This document shows positions 38,174 through 46,872 of a DNA stretch of 64,000 nt, piece by piece; position 1 is the stretch's first letter; each line of letters begins with the position of its first letter. Source of the stretch: CAVVZJ01 sp963752755 (GTDB lineage: Bacteria; Planctomycetota; Planctomycetia; Isosphaerales; Isosphaeraceae); NCBI GenBank assembly GCA_963752755.1, contig CAVVZJ010000011.1, positions 558,001-622,000 of the forward strand, in the 5' to 3' direction. A program made the translations under genes and the position numbers. The notes beneath the pieces are model-generated. The model ran no database searches. It was not told the DNA's origin and worked only from the letters and a program-made list of their open reading frames with translations.

Positions 38174-38470
38174 ATGTGCTATAATTAATTCTGGCTCCTT
38201 GGCAATCCGGTTGAAGTCCGTTGCACCCGATTCTGGTGAGGTGCGGCGACGCCACCGAGCGTCCCCGGCGCCGAACGAACTTCAAAATGGGTAAGAAGTC
38301 TCTGGTAACTATCTGGCAAACAAGAAGTTGCGTCCAGGGCTTTGTGGCGTCAAGGAGCGTCCTCCCGGCGTCCTCACACCGTTCGTCAGGCGTCCCGGCT
38401 GCGTCGTGTGGGCGTCGCCGGAGCGTTTCTGTTACCGTCCGAGCGTTCGCGAAGAGACAAAGAAAGCGGT
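38174..38470 (-). repeat. Dispersed repeat family, copy B
   Basis: The reverse complement of this stretch is colinear with copies A and C. Shared blocks are TTTGAAGTTCGTTCGGC (complement of 38270-38286), GGATTGCCAAGGAGC (complement of 38194-38208) and TTAATTATAGCACAT (complement of 38174-38188). The GACGC-rich segment lies at about 38345-38425. On the plus strand TGCTATAAT (TATAAT at 38180-38185) forms an extended -10 box reading into the element. An insertion sequence sits about 110 bp beyond its far end. Confidence 0.75.
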
Positions 38471-38601
38471 TGCTCGCCATCCCGCCAAGGCCGCATGGCA
38501 GGGGTTGGGCGGGCCTCATCCGGGGAAATCTTGCCATTCGCAATCGGCGATCGGCAATGGTGCGCAGGTGGTTCGCAAGGTCAGAGACTGTTCCAAAAGA
38601 C

Positions 38602-39440
38602 TCAAGCGGCCGCTTTGGGCGGCCGCTTGTAGCGGAATTTCTTCCGCCATCGCGGCGGCCGGGCACGGCGGACCATCCGATGGATCGAGCTGAGCTTGAC
38701 CATCGCCGCGCTCGTCTCCGGCAGCCGCTCGAAGTCCCGCACCAGCCGCCGCCACCGCAGCAGGCAGCCGAAGGTCTGCTCGACCACCCACCGCACCTTC
38801 AGCGGCTTGAACCCCCGCTCGCCCTCGGGCTTCGAGCTCACCTCCACGCGGAGCCGGTCCTGGCCCGACAGCCAGGCGTCGAGCCGGGAGTTGCGGTACT
38901 TCCGGTCCGCCCACACCACGGCCAGCCGGGGGAACGTCACGGCGGGCAGACCGGCCAGCAGCCGCGGCGCCGTCGCCCCGTCGTCGAGGTTCGCCGCGGT
39001 GACCACGACGATCAGCAGCAACCCCAGCGTGTCGGTGACGATATGTCGCTTGCGGCCCCGCACCATCTTGCCGCCATCGACGCCGACCTCGGCCCCGCCG
39101 TGCGCCGTCTTGGCCGACTGGCTATCGATGCAGGCGCCGCTGGGCGTCGGCGCGCGCCGAGCTTCGTCCGCACCTCCCCCCGCAACGCGGCGACCAGGGC
39201 GTCCCAGGTGCCGTCGGCCTCGAACCGGCGGAAGAAGTTGTAGCAGGTCTTCCAGTGGGGCAGGTCGTGGGGCAACGCCCGCCAGGAACAGCCCTCGCGG
39301 TTGAGGTAGAGCAGGCCATTGATGACCTCGCGCATCTCGTACTTGCGGGGCCTGCCGCCGGGCTTGGCCTCGGGGATCAGGGAAGCGAGGAGGCGCCACT
39401 GGGCGTCGGTCAGGTCGCTGGGGTAGGCTTTGCGTTCCAT
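38602..39440 (-). CDS. IS5-family transposase (two overlapping frames)
   Basis: ATG at 39440. The first frame gives the N-terminal domain: MERKAYPSDLTDAQWRLLAS, LNREGCSWRALPHDLPHWKT and YNFFRRFEADGTWDALVAAL. The second frame takes over near 39.15 kb at TPSGACIDSQSAKTAHGG and carries the DDE domain: GGKMVRGRKRHIVTDTLGLL, LAVVWADRKYRN and RWVVEQTFGCLLRWRRLVRD. The D-D-E residues fit IDSQS, ADRKY and VEQTF. The frame change is at GGCGCGCGCC, not an A-run slippery site, so it may be an indel rather than programmed frameshifting. A 10-bp hairpin (AAGCGGCCGC/GCGGCCGCTT) spans the last codons. Confidence 0.85.
38604..38628 (-). terminator. Hairpin at the transposase 3' end
   Basis: AAGCGGCCGC (38604-38613) and GCGGCCGCTT (38619-38628) form a perfect 10-bp stem with a 5-nt loop, overlapping the last transposase codons and lying just inside the left terminal repeat. 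It could terminate transposase transcription or block read-through into the element. Confidence 0.5.
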
Positions 39441-39516
39441 CCCCCCAAACTACAGCCGACGCCCCTTTTGGAACAGACTCTCAGATCCGGGAACCTCCGA
39501 ACCGTTGCAGAACCGC

Positions 39517-39960
39517 TCAGAACCAGAGAACCAGCACGACTCCGAACAAGAGCAGAACGGCGCCGACCAGGCGGAGGAAGCTGGTGGGGTGGATCGCGAA
39601 ACCGAGCAGGCCGAAATGATCGAGGACGATCGAGGTGAGCATTTGACCCGTCACGATCGCGGCCAGCCAGCCGGCGGCCCCCAGTCGTCGGGCGAACGCG
39701 GCCGAGGCGGCGACATAGCAGGCGCCGACCACGCCACCCATCCAGGCCCACCAGGGAGCCTGCCCGGCCGACTCCGCCCTGGGCCAGGGGACCGCGATCG
39801 CCAGAGCCAGGGCGAGCAGGCAAGCCAGGCCGACCCCGAAATTTGTCAGGGCAGCGTGGATCGGATGACCCAACTTCGTCCGGAGATGGCTGTTGAAACC
39901 CACCTGCGCTGCTAGCCCGGCACCGGCCAGCAACGCGATCGCCGCGAACACCGCCCTCAT
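39517..39960 (-). CDS. DMT-superfamily YdcZ-like (DUF606) membrane protein
   Basis: The product is 147 aa, the usual YdcZ/DUF606 length, with about five hydrophobic segments. Typical features are LAAQVGFNSHLRTKLGHPIH near the start, then PWWAWMGGVVGACYVAASA, and AAIVTGQMLTSIVLDHFGLL near residue 110. These half-size transporters are thought to work as dimers in the inner membrane; the substrate is unknown. The insertion sequence ends only 37 bp past its stop codon. Confidence 0.8.
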   Translation of the reverse strand: MRAVFAAIALLAGAGLAAQVGFNSHLRTKLGHPIHAALTNFGVGLACLLALALAIAVPWPRAESAGQAPWWAWMGGVVGACYVAASAAFARRLGAAGWLAAIVTGQMLTSIVLDHFGLLGFAIHPTSFLRLVGAVLLLFGVVLVLWF

Positions 39961-40071
39961 TCTCGCTCCCTCTGTGCTTCGCTTCGGTCCCCGACGGCCA
40001 CCCGCCGGGCCGGGCGCGTTGCCCGGCCTTGAGGCTCGCGCTTTCCGTCGGTCAGGGCGAGCCGCCGGGAC

Positions 40072-40848
40072 TCACCCATACATCCGATTGGCCTGCCCGT
40101 AGGTGATCTTGGGGGCCTTGATCAAACCGCCGGAAAGTTTCTCTCCCAGCGGATCCACGTACACCCGGCCTGGACGATGATGATTCTCGGAATTGTAGCC
40201 GATCACATGGACGTTGAAGAGGTAACCGACCTGGCTCTCGGCGGTGAACCAGTGGACGTTGTCCTTGTGGTCGGAGATCGTCGAGAACTCACCGACCTGG
40301 AAGCCCCGGTCGATGGTCGGCCGGATCAGGTAATGGTCCTCGCGATCCTCGACGCGGTCCCAGTGGCGGCCCCGGAAGTCTCCCTTGAGGACCAGGAATC
40401 CGGTCGCCATGTTGTCGTGACCGTGCGGGATCACCGAGCGACCTTGCTTCATGGCGAAGATCTGCCGGCCGAAGACCAGCTCGCGAGGCAGACCCGAGAC
40501 GTTCCGGAAATCGACCGGAAGGCTCCGCGCTCCGTGCGCCGGGAAGGAGACATCGGCCGTGAGGCGGTCGAAATCGAGCGTTTGCAGCAGGTCAGCCAGC
40601 TCGACGTGGGAGAAGAGGCCTTCCAGGGCCTTCTGGAACTCGACGTCCTTGAGCTTCTGGTCCTTCAGGTCGTGGCCGATCTGATCGAGCGTCTTCAGCC
40701 AGTCGGCGACGATCGGTTCCACGTCCCGTCCGAAGAGGCGGCTGGAGGCGAGGCCCTCAATCAGGGCGACGGCCGTCAGGGCCTCGAGAGCCTGGCGGGT
40801 GAAAGCTCGGCGGGAAACCTGGCCATTTGCGGTCGGGGACGACGACAT
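40072..40848 (-). CDS. Tat-exported cupin-like protein
   Basis: The product is 258 aa. The N-terminus has a twin-arginine signal (SRRAFTRQALEALTAVALIE). After a charged helical region, residues of about 110-230 look like a cupin-type beta-barrel, with a possible metal site in GRSVIPHGHDNMATGFLVLK and later HWFTAESQVGYLFNVHVIGY. No other family assignment is safe. It is transcribed divergently from the Tat-exported Gfo/Idh/MocA oxidoreductase, about 300 bp away, suggesting related periplasmic work. Confidence 0.6.
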   Translation of the reverse strand: MSSSPTANGQVSRRAFTRQALEALTAVALIEGLASSRLFGRDVEPIVADWLKTLDQIGHDLKDQKLKDVEFQKALEGLFSHVELADLLQTLDFDRLTADVSFPAHGARSLPVDFRNVSGLPRELVFGRQIFAMKQGRSVIPHGHDNMATGFLVLKGDFRGRHWDRVEDREDHYLIRPTIDRGFQVGEFSTISDHKDNVHWFTAESQVGYLFNVHVIGYNSENHHRPGRVYVDPLGEKLSGGLIKAPKITYGQANRMYG

Positions 40849-41147
40849 GGGAGCCTCCTCGACCGATCACGGCCGTTCGGTCCGAGTTGAAACGGGAGGA
40901 AGGAGATTCCCGGTCAGAGTAGCCGCGCCGGCCGACCGACGCAATCACCTGGCCGAGAGACCGTTGATCCGCCACCTCGCCTGTGCGATGCTCGGCGAAA
41001 TCCCGGGTCGCCGACCCCCCCAAGCCCGCCGCGCGGTCGTTCTTAGCAGACCCGGCGGAGTGGCGAGCCAGGGTCCCTTCTGGCCTCGGCTGTGAGTCGG
41101 GACCGTCCGGGGCTGCCTCCGATCCCTGAAAAACCTGGAGATTGCCG
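40849..41147. other. Divergent promoter region (cupin-like / oxidoreductase)
   Basis: About 300 bp lie between divergent Tat-protein genes. I see no ORF with coding character, no strong palindrome and no clear -35/-10 pair. GGAG at 41137-41140 is the ribosome binding site of the oxidoreductase. Confidence 0.4.
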
Positions 41148-42473
41148 ATGAGACACGGAACGAATCGCCGCGAGTTCCTCAGGACGTCGGCGGCGTTTGG
41201 TGCGGGCCTTTGGGTCGTCGGGAGCGGCTCGTCGCTGCTGGCGCGGCCCGCGAACGACACGGTCAACGTCGCCTGCATCGGCGTTGGCGGGCGCGGCGGG
41301 TCGAACCTGGGGGAACTCGCCAAGGCCGGAGCCAACATTGTCGGCCTCTGCGACGTCGATGAAGGCCATCTCGGCAACGCCGCCAAGAACCACAGCGGCG
41401 CCAAGACCTATCAAGACTTCCGCAAGATGCTCGACGAACTCGACAAATCGATCGATGCCGTCTGCGTCTCGACGCCCGATCACTTTCACACCTTCGCCGC
41501 GGTCACGGCGATGCGGATGGGCAAGCACTGCTACTGCGAGAAGCCGCTGACCCGCACCATCGGCGAGGCCCGCCTGATGGGCAAGACGGCCCGCGAGAAC
41601 AAGGTCGCGACCCAGATGGGCAACCAGGGCCACTCGAACTCCGAGGCGCGTCGCACCGTCGAGGTGATCCGCTCCGGCGCGATCGGCGCGGTCAAGGAGG
41701 TCCATGCCTGGACCAACCGCCCCATCTGGCCGCAGGGGGTCCCGCATGCCCCGACCCAGACCCCGGACGTCCCCGAGAGTGTCAAGTGGGATCTCTGGAT
41801 CGGCCCGGCCGCCATGCACACCTACAGCCCGGAATACCACCCGTTCAAGTGGCGCGGCTGGTGGGACTTCGGCTCCGGCGCCCTCGGCGACATGGCCTGC
41901 CACATCCTCGACGTCGCCTTCTGGTCGCTCGACCTCCGCGACCCGGCGACCATCGAGGCGGAATCCTCCGGCCTGAATCCGTACACCTTCCCCGAGTGGA
42001 GCATCATCAAGTACCAGTTCCCCGAGCGCGAAGGCCGACCGGCCCTCAGCCTCACCTGGTACGACGGCGGCAAGCGTCCCCCGACGGAACTCTTCGAAGG
42101 CGAGGAGGTTCGCGAGGGTGGATCACTGTTCATCGGGGAGAAGGGGAAAATCTACATCCCCAACGACTACGGCGCCGACCGGATCATGCTCCCACGAAAG
42201 GAGTTCGAAGGCTACGAGCCTCCCGAGCCCACCCTGCCTCGCGTCAAGGGACACAAGGAAGACTTCCTCGAAGCCTGCAAGGACCCCGACCGTCCCGCCG
42301 GCTCGAACTTCCCCGACTACGCCGCGGCCCTCTCCGAGACGGTCCTCATCGGCAACCTCGCCGTTCTGCTCGGCAAGAAGGTGGAGTGGGACGCCGAGAA
42401 CGCCCGCGTCAAGAACGCGGCCGAGGCGGATTGTTACATCCACCCCGAGTATCGCAAAGGCTGGGAACTCTGA
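41148..42473 (+). CDS. Tat-exported Gfo/Idh/MocA-family oxidoreductase
   Basis: ATG at 41148 has GGAG seven bases upstream. The product is 441 aa. The twin-arginine signal is NRREFLRTSAAFGAGL. The NAD(P)-binding Rossmann motif is VACIGVGGRGGSNLGELAKA. The family Lys is in HCYCEKPLTRTIGEA, and the substrate region has GNQGHSNSEARRTVEVIRSG and WWDFGSGALGDMACHILDVA. These enzymes oxidise or reduce sugars and related compounds; planctomycetes carry many exported copies. The neighbour on the other strand is a DUF1080 (3-keto-disaccharide hydrolase-like) gene, which suggests glycoside breakdown through 3-keto intermediates (inference). Confidence 0.9.
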   Translation: MRHGTNRREFLRTSAAFGAGLWVVGSGSSLLARPANDTVNVACIGVGGRGGSNLGELAKAGANIVGLCDVDEGHLGNAAKNHSGAKTYQDFRKMLDELDKSIDAVCVSTPDHFHTFAAVTAMRMGKHCYCEKPLTRTIGEARLMGKTARENKVATQMGNQGHSNSEARRTVEVIRSGAIGAVKEVHAWTNRPIWPQGVPHAPTQTPDVPESVKWDLWIGPAAMHTYSPEYHPFKWRGWWDFGSGALGDMACHILDVAFWSLDLRDPATIEAESSGLNPYTFPEWSIIKYQFPEREGRPALSLTWYDGGKRPPTELFEGEEVREGGSLFIGEKGKIYIPNDYGADRIMLPRKEFEGYEPPEPTLPRVKGHKEDFLEACKDPDRPAGSNFPDYAAALSETVLIGNLAVLLGKKVEWDAENARVKNAAEADCYIHPEYRKGWEL

Positions 42474-42507
42474 TCGGCGTCACCTCGTTCACGAACCTTC
42501 AGGAGAC

Positions 42508-42537
42508 GCCGGGCGGATCATCATCGATCCGCCCGGC
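42508..42537. terminator. Bidirectional hairpin between converging genes
   Basis: GCCGGGCGGATC (42508-42519) and GATCCGCCCGGC (42526-42537) form a perfect 12-bp stem with a 6-nt loop. It lies between the converging oxidoreductase and DUF1080 genes. There is no T-run, but the position fits a shared terminator. Confidence 0.6.
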
Positions 42538-42637
42538 CCCGATCCCGTAGGTCCAACTTCCGGCCTGGGAAACCGGTCTTTCGCAATCAGGTCCGGCTGA
42601 AACTGGACCGGCTCCGCTGGACACCATTCCCGATCGA

Positions 42638-43267
42638 TCAGTCGAGGGTCTTGATCGACAGGTCCTTGAAGCGTACCTCCATCGGTGGCCCGGCGTGGAC
42701 CTGAAGCGCGATGATCCCGGTCTTCGGGAACATCGGGTCCTCGCGGTCGAGGATCGTCGTGCCATTGAGGACCGCGGTGAGGTGGTCGCCCTTGACGGTG
42801 ATTGTAAACTCGTTCCAGTCCCCCTTTTTGGCCAGTTCCGCCGCCTTCTCGGGGGGGTAGCGTTCGATGATCCCACGCGTCCCGCGCTCGTCGTAGAGGA
42901 CGCCCCAGTAACCGTCCGCGATGTCCACCTGTGGCCCCGCGACGGCGCCGTTCTCGGCCCGCTTGCTGTGGAACTGGATGCCGCTGTTGCCGTTTAGAAT
43001 CTTGACTTTCGCCTTGAGGACGAAGTCGGTGTACGGCCGGTCGGTGACGAGGAACTCGTTCTTCTTGAGCTGGCCAGCCTTGGTCTTGCCGACGATCTCG
43101 CCGTTCTCCACGCTCCAGATTTCTTTGTCATCCGGCTGAACCCAGCCTGACAGGTCCTTGCCGTTGAAGAGCGGCCGAAAGCCCTCGTCATCTCCGGCTC
43201 GCGTCGCTGCGGAGAGGCCAAGACCCAGCAGGAGGGCCAGTGCCGGCGTCGTTCGGATTCGCAACAT
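42638..43267 (-). CDS. DUF1080 / 3-keto-disaccharide hydrolase-like secreted protein
   Basis: The product is 209 aa with a signal peptide (TTPALALLLGLGLSAATRAG). The DUF1080 concanavalin-like fold is recognised by FRPLFNGKDLSGWVQPDD, WSVENGEIVGK, NSGIQFHSKRAENGAVAGPQ (with VDIADGYWGVLYDERG) and the C-terminal GIIALQVHAGPPMEVRFKDL. Members with known activity hydrolyse 3-keto-disaccharides in the periplasm; many planctomycete copies are uncharacterised. It converges on the Gfo/Idh/MocA gene. Confidence 0.88.
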   Translation of the reverse strand: MLRIRTTPALALLLGLGLSAATRAGDDEGFRPLFNGKDLSGWVQPDDKEIWSVENGEIVGKTKAGQLKKNEFLVTDRPYTDFVLKAKVKILNGNSGIQFHSKRAENGAVAGPQVDIADGYWGVLYDERGTRGIIERYPPEKAAELAKKGDWNEFTITVKGDHLTAVLNGTTILDREDPMFPKTGIIALQVHAGPPMEVRFKDLSIKTLD

Positions 43268-43464
43268 GGCAGACGCTCCCGATGCGGTGTTCGTCCCGAT
43301 TTACCCCGCCCGATCGAGCGAGGGACTCGCTCGGCACTTGTAACCTTCGCCCCCGCGCGGGTCAACCGGGTCGAGAAGCCGTCCCAACCCCGTCGCCAAA
43401 TCTGGGCAGAGGCGCCGACGCCGGTTAGAATCGAGCCCACTCGTTCCCTGTCCAGGCCAGAGAC

Positions 43465-44462
43465 ATGAATTTCCACGACGACCTGCGCCGATTCGGGCCT
43501 GATGCGACTGACACGATGAGCTTCGAGGAGGCGCGGCATTATTGCGCCGATTGACGGCCACCCACTACGAAAACTTCCACGTCGTCACCTGGCTGACCCC
43601 CCGTGCTCTCCGACCGGCTTTCCAGGCCGTTTACAGCTTCTGCCGATGGTCAGACGACCTGGGCGACGAGGTCGGCGACCGACAGCGCGCGATCCATCTA
43701 CTCGCCTGGTGGAAGTCGGAACTTCGGAAGATGTACGCGGGTCAGGTTCGTCACCCCGTCTTTCTGGTGCTGGCCGAGGTCGTGCGGGAGTACGATATCC
43801 CAATCGAGCCATTCGAGGCATTGATCTCGGCGTTCGAGCAGGACCAGGAAGTTCTCGAGTACGAGACGTATTCGCAAGTTCTCGATTACTGTACCCGATC
43901 GGCCAACCCAGTGGGCCATCTGGTGCTCTATCTCGCCCGCGCCTTTAACCCCGAGAACGCCCGACTCTCCGATGCCACCTGCACCGCGCTCCAGCTCGCG
44001 AACCACTGGCAGGACGTCGCCCGTGACCTCGACATCGGGAGGATCTACCTGCCGAGGGAAGATCGCGAGCGGCTCGGCGTCGGCGATGCGGACCTGCGTT
44101 CCAAACGGTTCACTCCCGAGTTCGGTCGCTTGATGGCGTTCGAGGTCGAGCGCGTCCACGCAATGTTTCTGGAGGGTTGGCCCCTGGTCGAGCGGATGCC
44201 GCGCGACCTGGCCGTGGATGTCGATCTGTTCACACGGGGAGGACTCGCGATCCTCAAGAAAATCGAGGCACAGGGATACGATGTTTTGACCGAACGCCCC
44301 TCCTTGAGCAAGCGCGAGAAGCTCGGACTACTGAGCCGGGCCCTGCTTGGAAGGCTTCGCCTCCGGCAACCGAGGCCCGCACGCCTTGCCGCAACGGGAG
44401 TTCCTGGTGTCGACATGCCGGTCACGGTGCCGGCGCGGTCCTCGACGGGGGCGACTTCGTGA
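43465..44462 (+). CDS. hpnC: Squalene/phytoene synthase family, HpnC type (one frameshift)
   Basis: I take ATG at 43465 (MNFHDDLRRFGPDATDTMSF). The first frame reads EEARHYC and ends at a TGA; one frame change at about 43543 restores RRLTATHYENFHVVTWLTPR. The Asp-rich motifs are FCRWSDDLGDE and NHWQDVARDLDIGRIYLPRE. The product is about 331 aa. In the HpnCDE route HpnC converts presqualene diphosphate to hydroxysqualene, leading to squalene for hopanoids. It overlaps hpnD by 4 bp (GTGA). Confidence 0.9.
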
Positions 44463-45340
44463 CGACTTCCACCGCCCTCGATCTGCCTTCCTGCTATCGG
44501 ACCTGTTCCGAGATCTCCCGGCGCGAGGCGAAGAATTTTTATTTCGGATTCCTCCTCCTACCACCGGCTCGCCGTCGAGCAATGTGCGCTCTTTATGCCT
44601 TCATGCGGCATACCGACGACCTCGCCGACGAGCCAGGGACGGCCGAGGCGAAGCGAGCGGCGCTCGACGACTGGCGGCTCGACCTCGAGGCTGCGCTCCG
44701 GGGTGAATCCGTCGATTCTCCGATCCTGGTGGCGCTCGCTGATGCAGTCCGCGAGTACGCCATCCCGGCCCGGCATCTTCACGACGTGCTTGACGGTGTG
44801 ATGATGGACCTCAAGCCGCATCCTTTCGCAACCTTCGATGACCTGTACGCTTACTGCTACCGCGTCGCCTCGGCGGTTGGCCTCTGCTGTTTGCAGATCT
44901 GGGGCTATCGCTCCGATTCCGGTCGCGCTGCAGCAATGGCTGAAGATTGCGGGATCGCCCTCCAACTGACGAACATTCTCCGCGACGTCCGCGAGGATGC
45001 ACAGGAAGGACGCATCTATCTGCCCGTCGAGGACCTGGATCGTTTCGGAGTCACACCGGAGGAATTGACTGGAAGCCAGCTAGGCGATCGGCTCCGGGCC
45101 TTGCTGGAGTTCGAGGCCCGACGCGCCTCGGAGTATTACGAGAAGGCCCGTCCCCTCGTCGGCCTCGTCGACCCCGTCGGCCGACCGATGCTCCGAGCGA
45201 TCGTCGGCATCTATCACGCCCTTCTCGAAGAGATCGGCAAACGCGGCTTTGACGTGTTGTCCGCGAGAGTCTCACTCTCGCGATGGCGGAAGACCTGGAT
45301 TACGCTCCGGGCCCTCGCGGGGGGAGTCTTCGTCCGATGA
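44459..45340 (+). CDS. hpnD: Squalene/phytoene synthase family, HpnD type
   Basis: The start is GTG at 44459, within GTGA overlapping the hpnC stop codon. The product is 293 aa. Landmarks are SRREAKNFYFGFLLLPPARR, the first Asp-rich motif MRHTDDLADE, the family signature YCYRVASAVGLCCLQIWGY and the second Asp-rich motif QLTNILRDVREDAQEGRIYL. HpnD condenses two farnesyl diphosphates to presqualene diphosphate. It sits between hpnC and hpnE with overlapping ends, a tight three-gene operon. No frameshift. Confidence 0.92.
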   Translation: MTTSTALDLPSCYRTCSEISRREAKNFYFGFLLLPPARRRAMCALYAFMRHTDDLADEPGTAEAKRAALDDWRLDLEAALRGESVDSPILVALADAVREYAIPARHLHDVLDGVMMDLKPHPFATFDDLYAYCYRVASAVGLCCLQIWGYRSDSGRAAAMAEDCGIALQLTNILRDVREDAQEGRIYLPVEDLDRFGVTPEELTGSQLGDRLRALLEFEARRASEYYEKARPLVGLVDPVGRPMLRAIVGIYHALLEEIGKRGFDVLSARVSLSRWRKTWITLRALAGGVFVR

Positions 45341-46872
45341 TGCCCCGGAACCATAAGCCGACAGCCCCGCATGTTTTGATCGTCGGCGGAGGACTGGCCG
45401 GGCTCGCGACCGCCACGGCCCTGGCCGATCGCGGCCTGAGGCTCACTCTCGTCGAGAGCCGCCCCCGGCTCGGGGGACGGGCCAGCTCGTTCCGCGACCC
45501 GGCGACGGACGAGTTGATCGACAACTGTCAACATGTCAGCATGGCCTGTTGCACAAACCTCGCCGACTTCTGTTCTCGGGTCGGGACGCGTGACCTTTTC
45601 CGAAGGGTCCCATCGATCATCTTCCTGAGCCGCGACGGAACGCGGTCGGAGTGGAAGGCCGGCTGGCTTCCGGCGCCGTTGCATCTCGCGACAAGCTTCC
45701 TCAGGGCGAGTTACCTCTCGGCTCTGGAGAAGCTCCGCGTCGCCTATGGGCTCGCATGCCTACGGTTCGCACATGAGAGCGACCGTGAGCCGTTTTCCGA
45801 CTGGTTGCTCCGGCATGGACAGACCGCCGCGACGATCGATCGCTACTGGGGTTCTGTCCTCGTCTCGGCCCTGAACGAGCGTCTGGAACAGATGGACCTG
45901 GGCCACGCCCGAATGGTCTTCCTCGATGGCTTCCTGCGACATCGGCGGGGTTACGAGCTGGAAGTCCCCACCGTCCCGCTCGGTGAACTGTATGGCACCC
46001 GGCTTGAACACTGGCTCGCGGAGCACGGCGTCGAGGTCAGACTGACGTCTGGGGTGCGTTCGATCGATGTGGACGACGAGCAGAGGCTCCGAGGCGTCAC
46101 GCTACGATCGGGAGAGACGCTTGCCGCCGATTTCCTGGTGCTGACAGTGCCGTTTGATCGCGTCGCGACGCTGCTCGGTCCGGACCTCTTGCAGCGCATC
46201 CCGGCGCTCGACACGATTGAGAAGTTCCAGGCATCGCCAATCACCGGCATCCATCTCTGGTTCGACCGCGAGGTCTGTCCGCATGAACATGCTGTAACGC
46301 TCGACCGGACGGTCCAGTGGGTCTTCAATCACACTGCGATCCAGGGAAGGCGTCCCCAGGAGGGCGAGGGCCAGTATCTCCAACTGGTCGTCAGCGCCGC
46401 TTACGACCTCCTGCCTCTGTCCAGGGAAGCGATCCTGCAGCACGCCCTCGACGATCTGGCTGACCTCTGGCCCGTCACGCGTGAGGCGAACCTGCTCCGC
46501 TGGCGGGTCGTCACAGAACACGGGGCGACGTTTTCCGTTCGGCCGGGCATCGAGGCAATCCGTCCTCCTCAGCGCACGCCGCTTGACAGCCTCTTCCTCG
46601 CGGGCGACTGGACAGCGACTGGCTGGCCCGCCACGATGGAAGGCGCCGTGCGCTCCGGCTACCGGGCTGCGGAGGAGATCCTCGCCGACCTCGGTCGCCC
46701 CGATCGCTTGATCCAGCCCGACCTGGCCGCAGGACTCCTCGCCCGACTCCTACTTGGAGCCCCCCAACGGTCGCATCGGCCGCTCCCCCGGCTGGAGGAC
46801 GCTCCACGCAACCGATTCGCCGGAAACAAGCCCCAGGTGGTCAGAGAGCCCAGCGCCGACGCTGCTCCTTGA
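45337..46872 (+). CDS. hpnE: Hydroxysqualene dehydroxylase, HpnE type
   Basis: ATG at 45337 overlaps the hpnD stop codon (ATGA). The product is 511 aa. The N-terminal FAD-binding motif is VLIVGGGLAGLATATALADR followed by LVESRPRLGGRASSF. The C-terminal FAD motif is SLFLAGDWTATGWPATMEGA. HpnE reduces hydroxysqualene to squalene, ending the pathway. The last 40 residues are a Pro/Arg-rich tail, and the 3' end overlaps the converging permease gene by 32 bp. Confidence 0.92.
   Translation: MMPRNHKPTAPHVLIVGGGLAGLATATALADRGLRLTLVESRPRLGGRASSFRDPATDELIDNCQHVSMACCTNLADFCSRVGTRDLFRRVPSIIFLSRDGTRSEWKAGWLPAPLHLATSFLRASYLSALEKLRVAYGLACLRFAHESDREPFSDWLLRHGQTAATIDRYWGSVLVSALNERLEQMDLGHARMVFLDGFLRHRRGYELEVPTVPLGELYGTRLEHWLAEHGVEVRLTSGVRSIDVDDEQRLRGVTLRSGETLAADFLVLTVPFDRVATLLGPDLLQRIPALDTIEKFQASPITGIHLWFDREVCPHEHAVTLDRTVQWVFNHTAIQGRRPQEGEGQYLQLVVSAAYDLLPLSREAILQHALDDLADLWPVTREANLLRWRVVTEHGATFSVRPGIEAIRPPQRTPLDSLFLAGDWTATGWPATMEGAVRSGYRAAEEILADLGRPDRLIQPDLAAGLLARLLLGAPQRSHRPLPRLEDAPRNRFAGNKPQVVREPSADAAP

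Larger units (their letters stand above)
38584..39480 (-). mobile_element. IS5-type insertion sequence
   Basis: The element is 897 bp. Terminal inverted repeats are GAGACTGTTCCAAAAG at 38584-38599 and its complement at 39465-39480 (15 of 16 match). It is flanked by a 3-bp direct repeat TCA (38581-38583 and 39481-39483), consistent with a target duplication. It encodes a two-frame DDE transposase on the minus strand. Both ends are intact, so insertion may be recent. Length and two-frame layout resemble the IS427 group of IS5. Confidence 0.88.

Noticed and set aside
39100..39180. Programmed frameshift in the transposase
   Set aside because: No A-rich slippery site or downstream stem was seen at the frame change, and indels are frequent in this window, so I do not claim programmed shifting.
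38221..39243. Plus-strand ORF beginning in repeat copy B and continuing across the insertion sequence
   Set aside because: It crosses the IS end and the antisense of the transposase; amino-acid composition is random.
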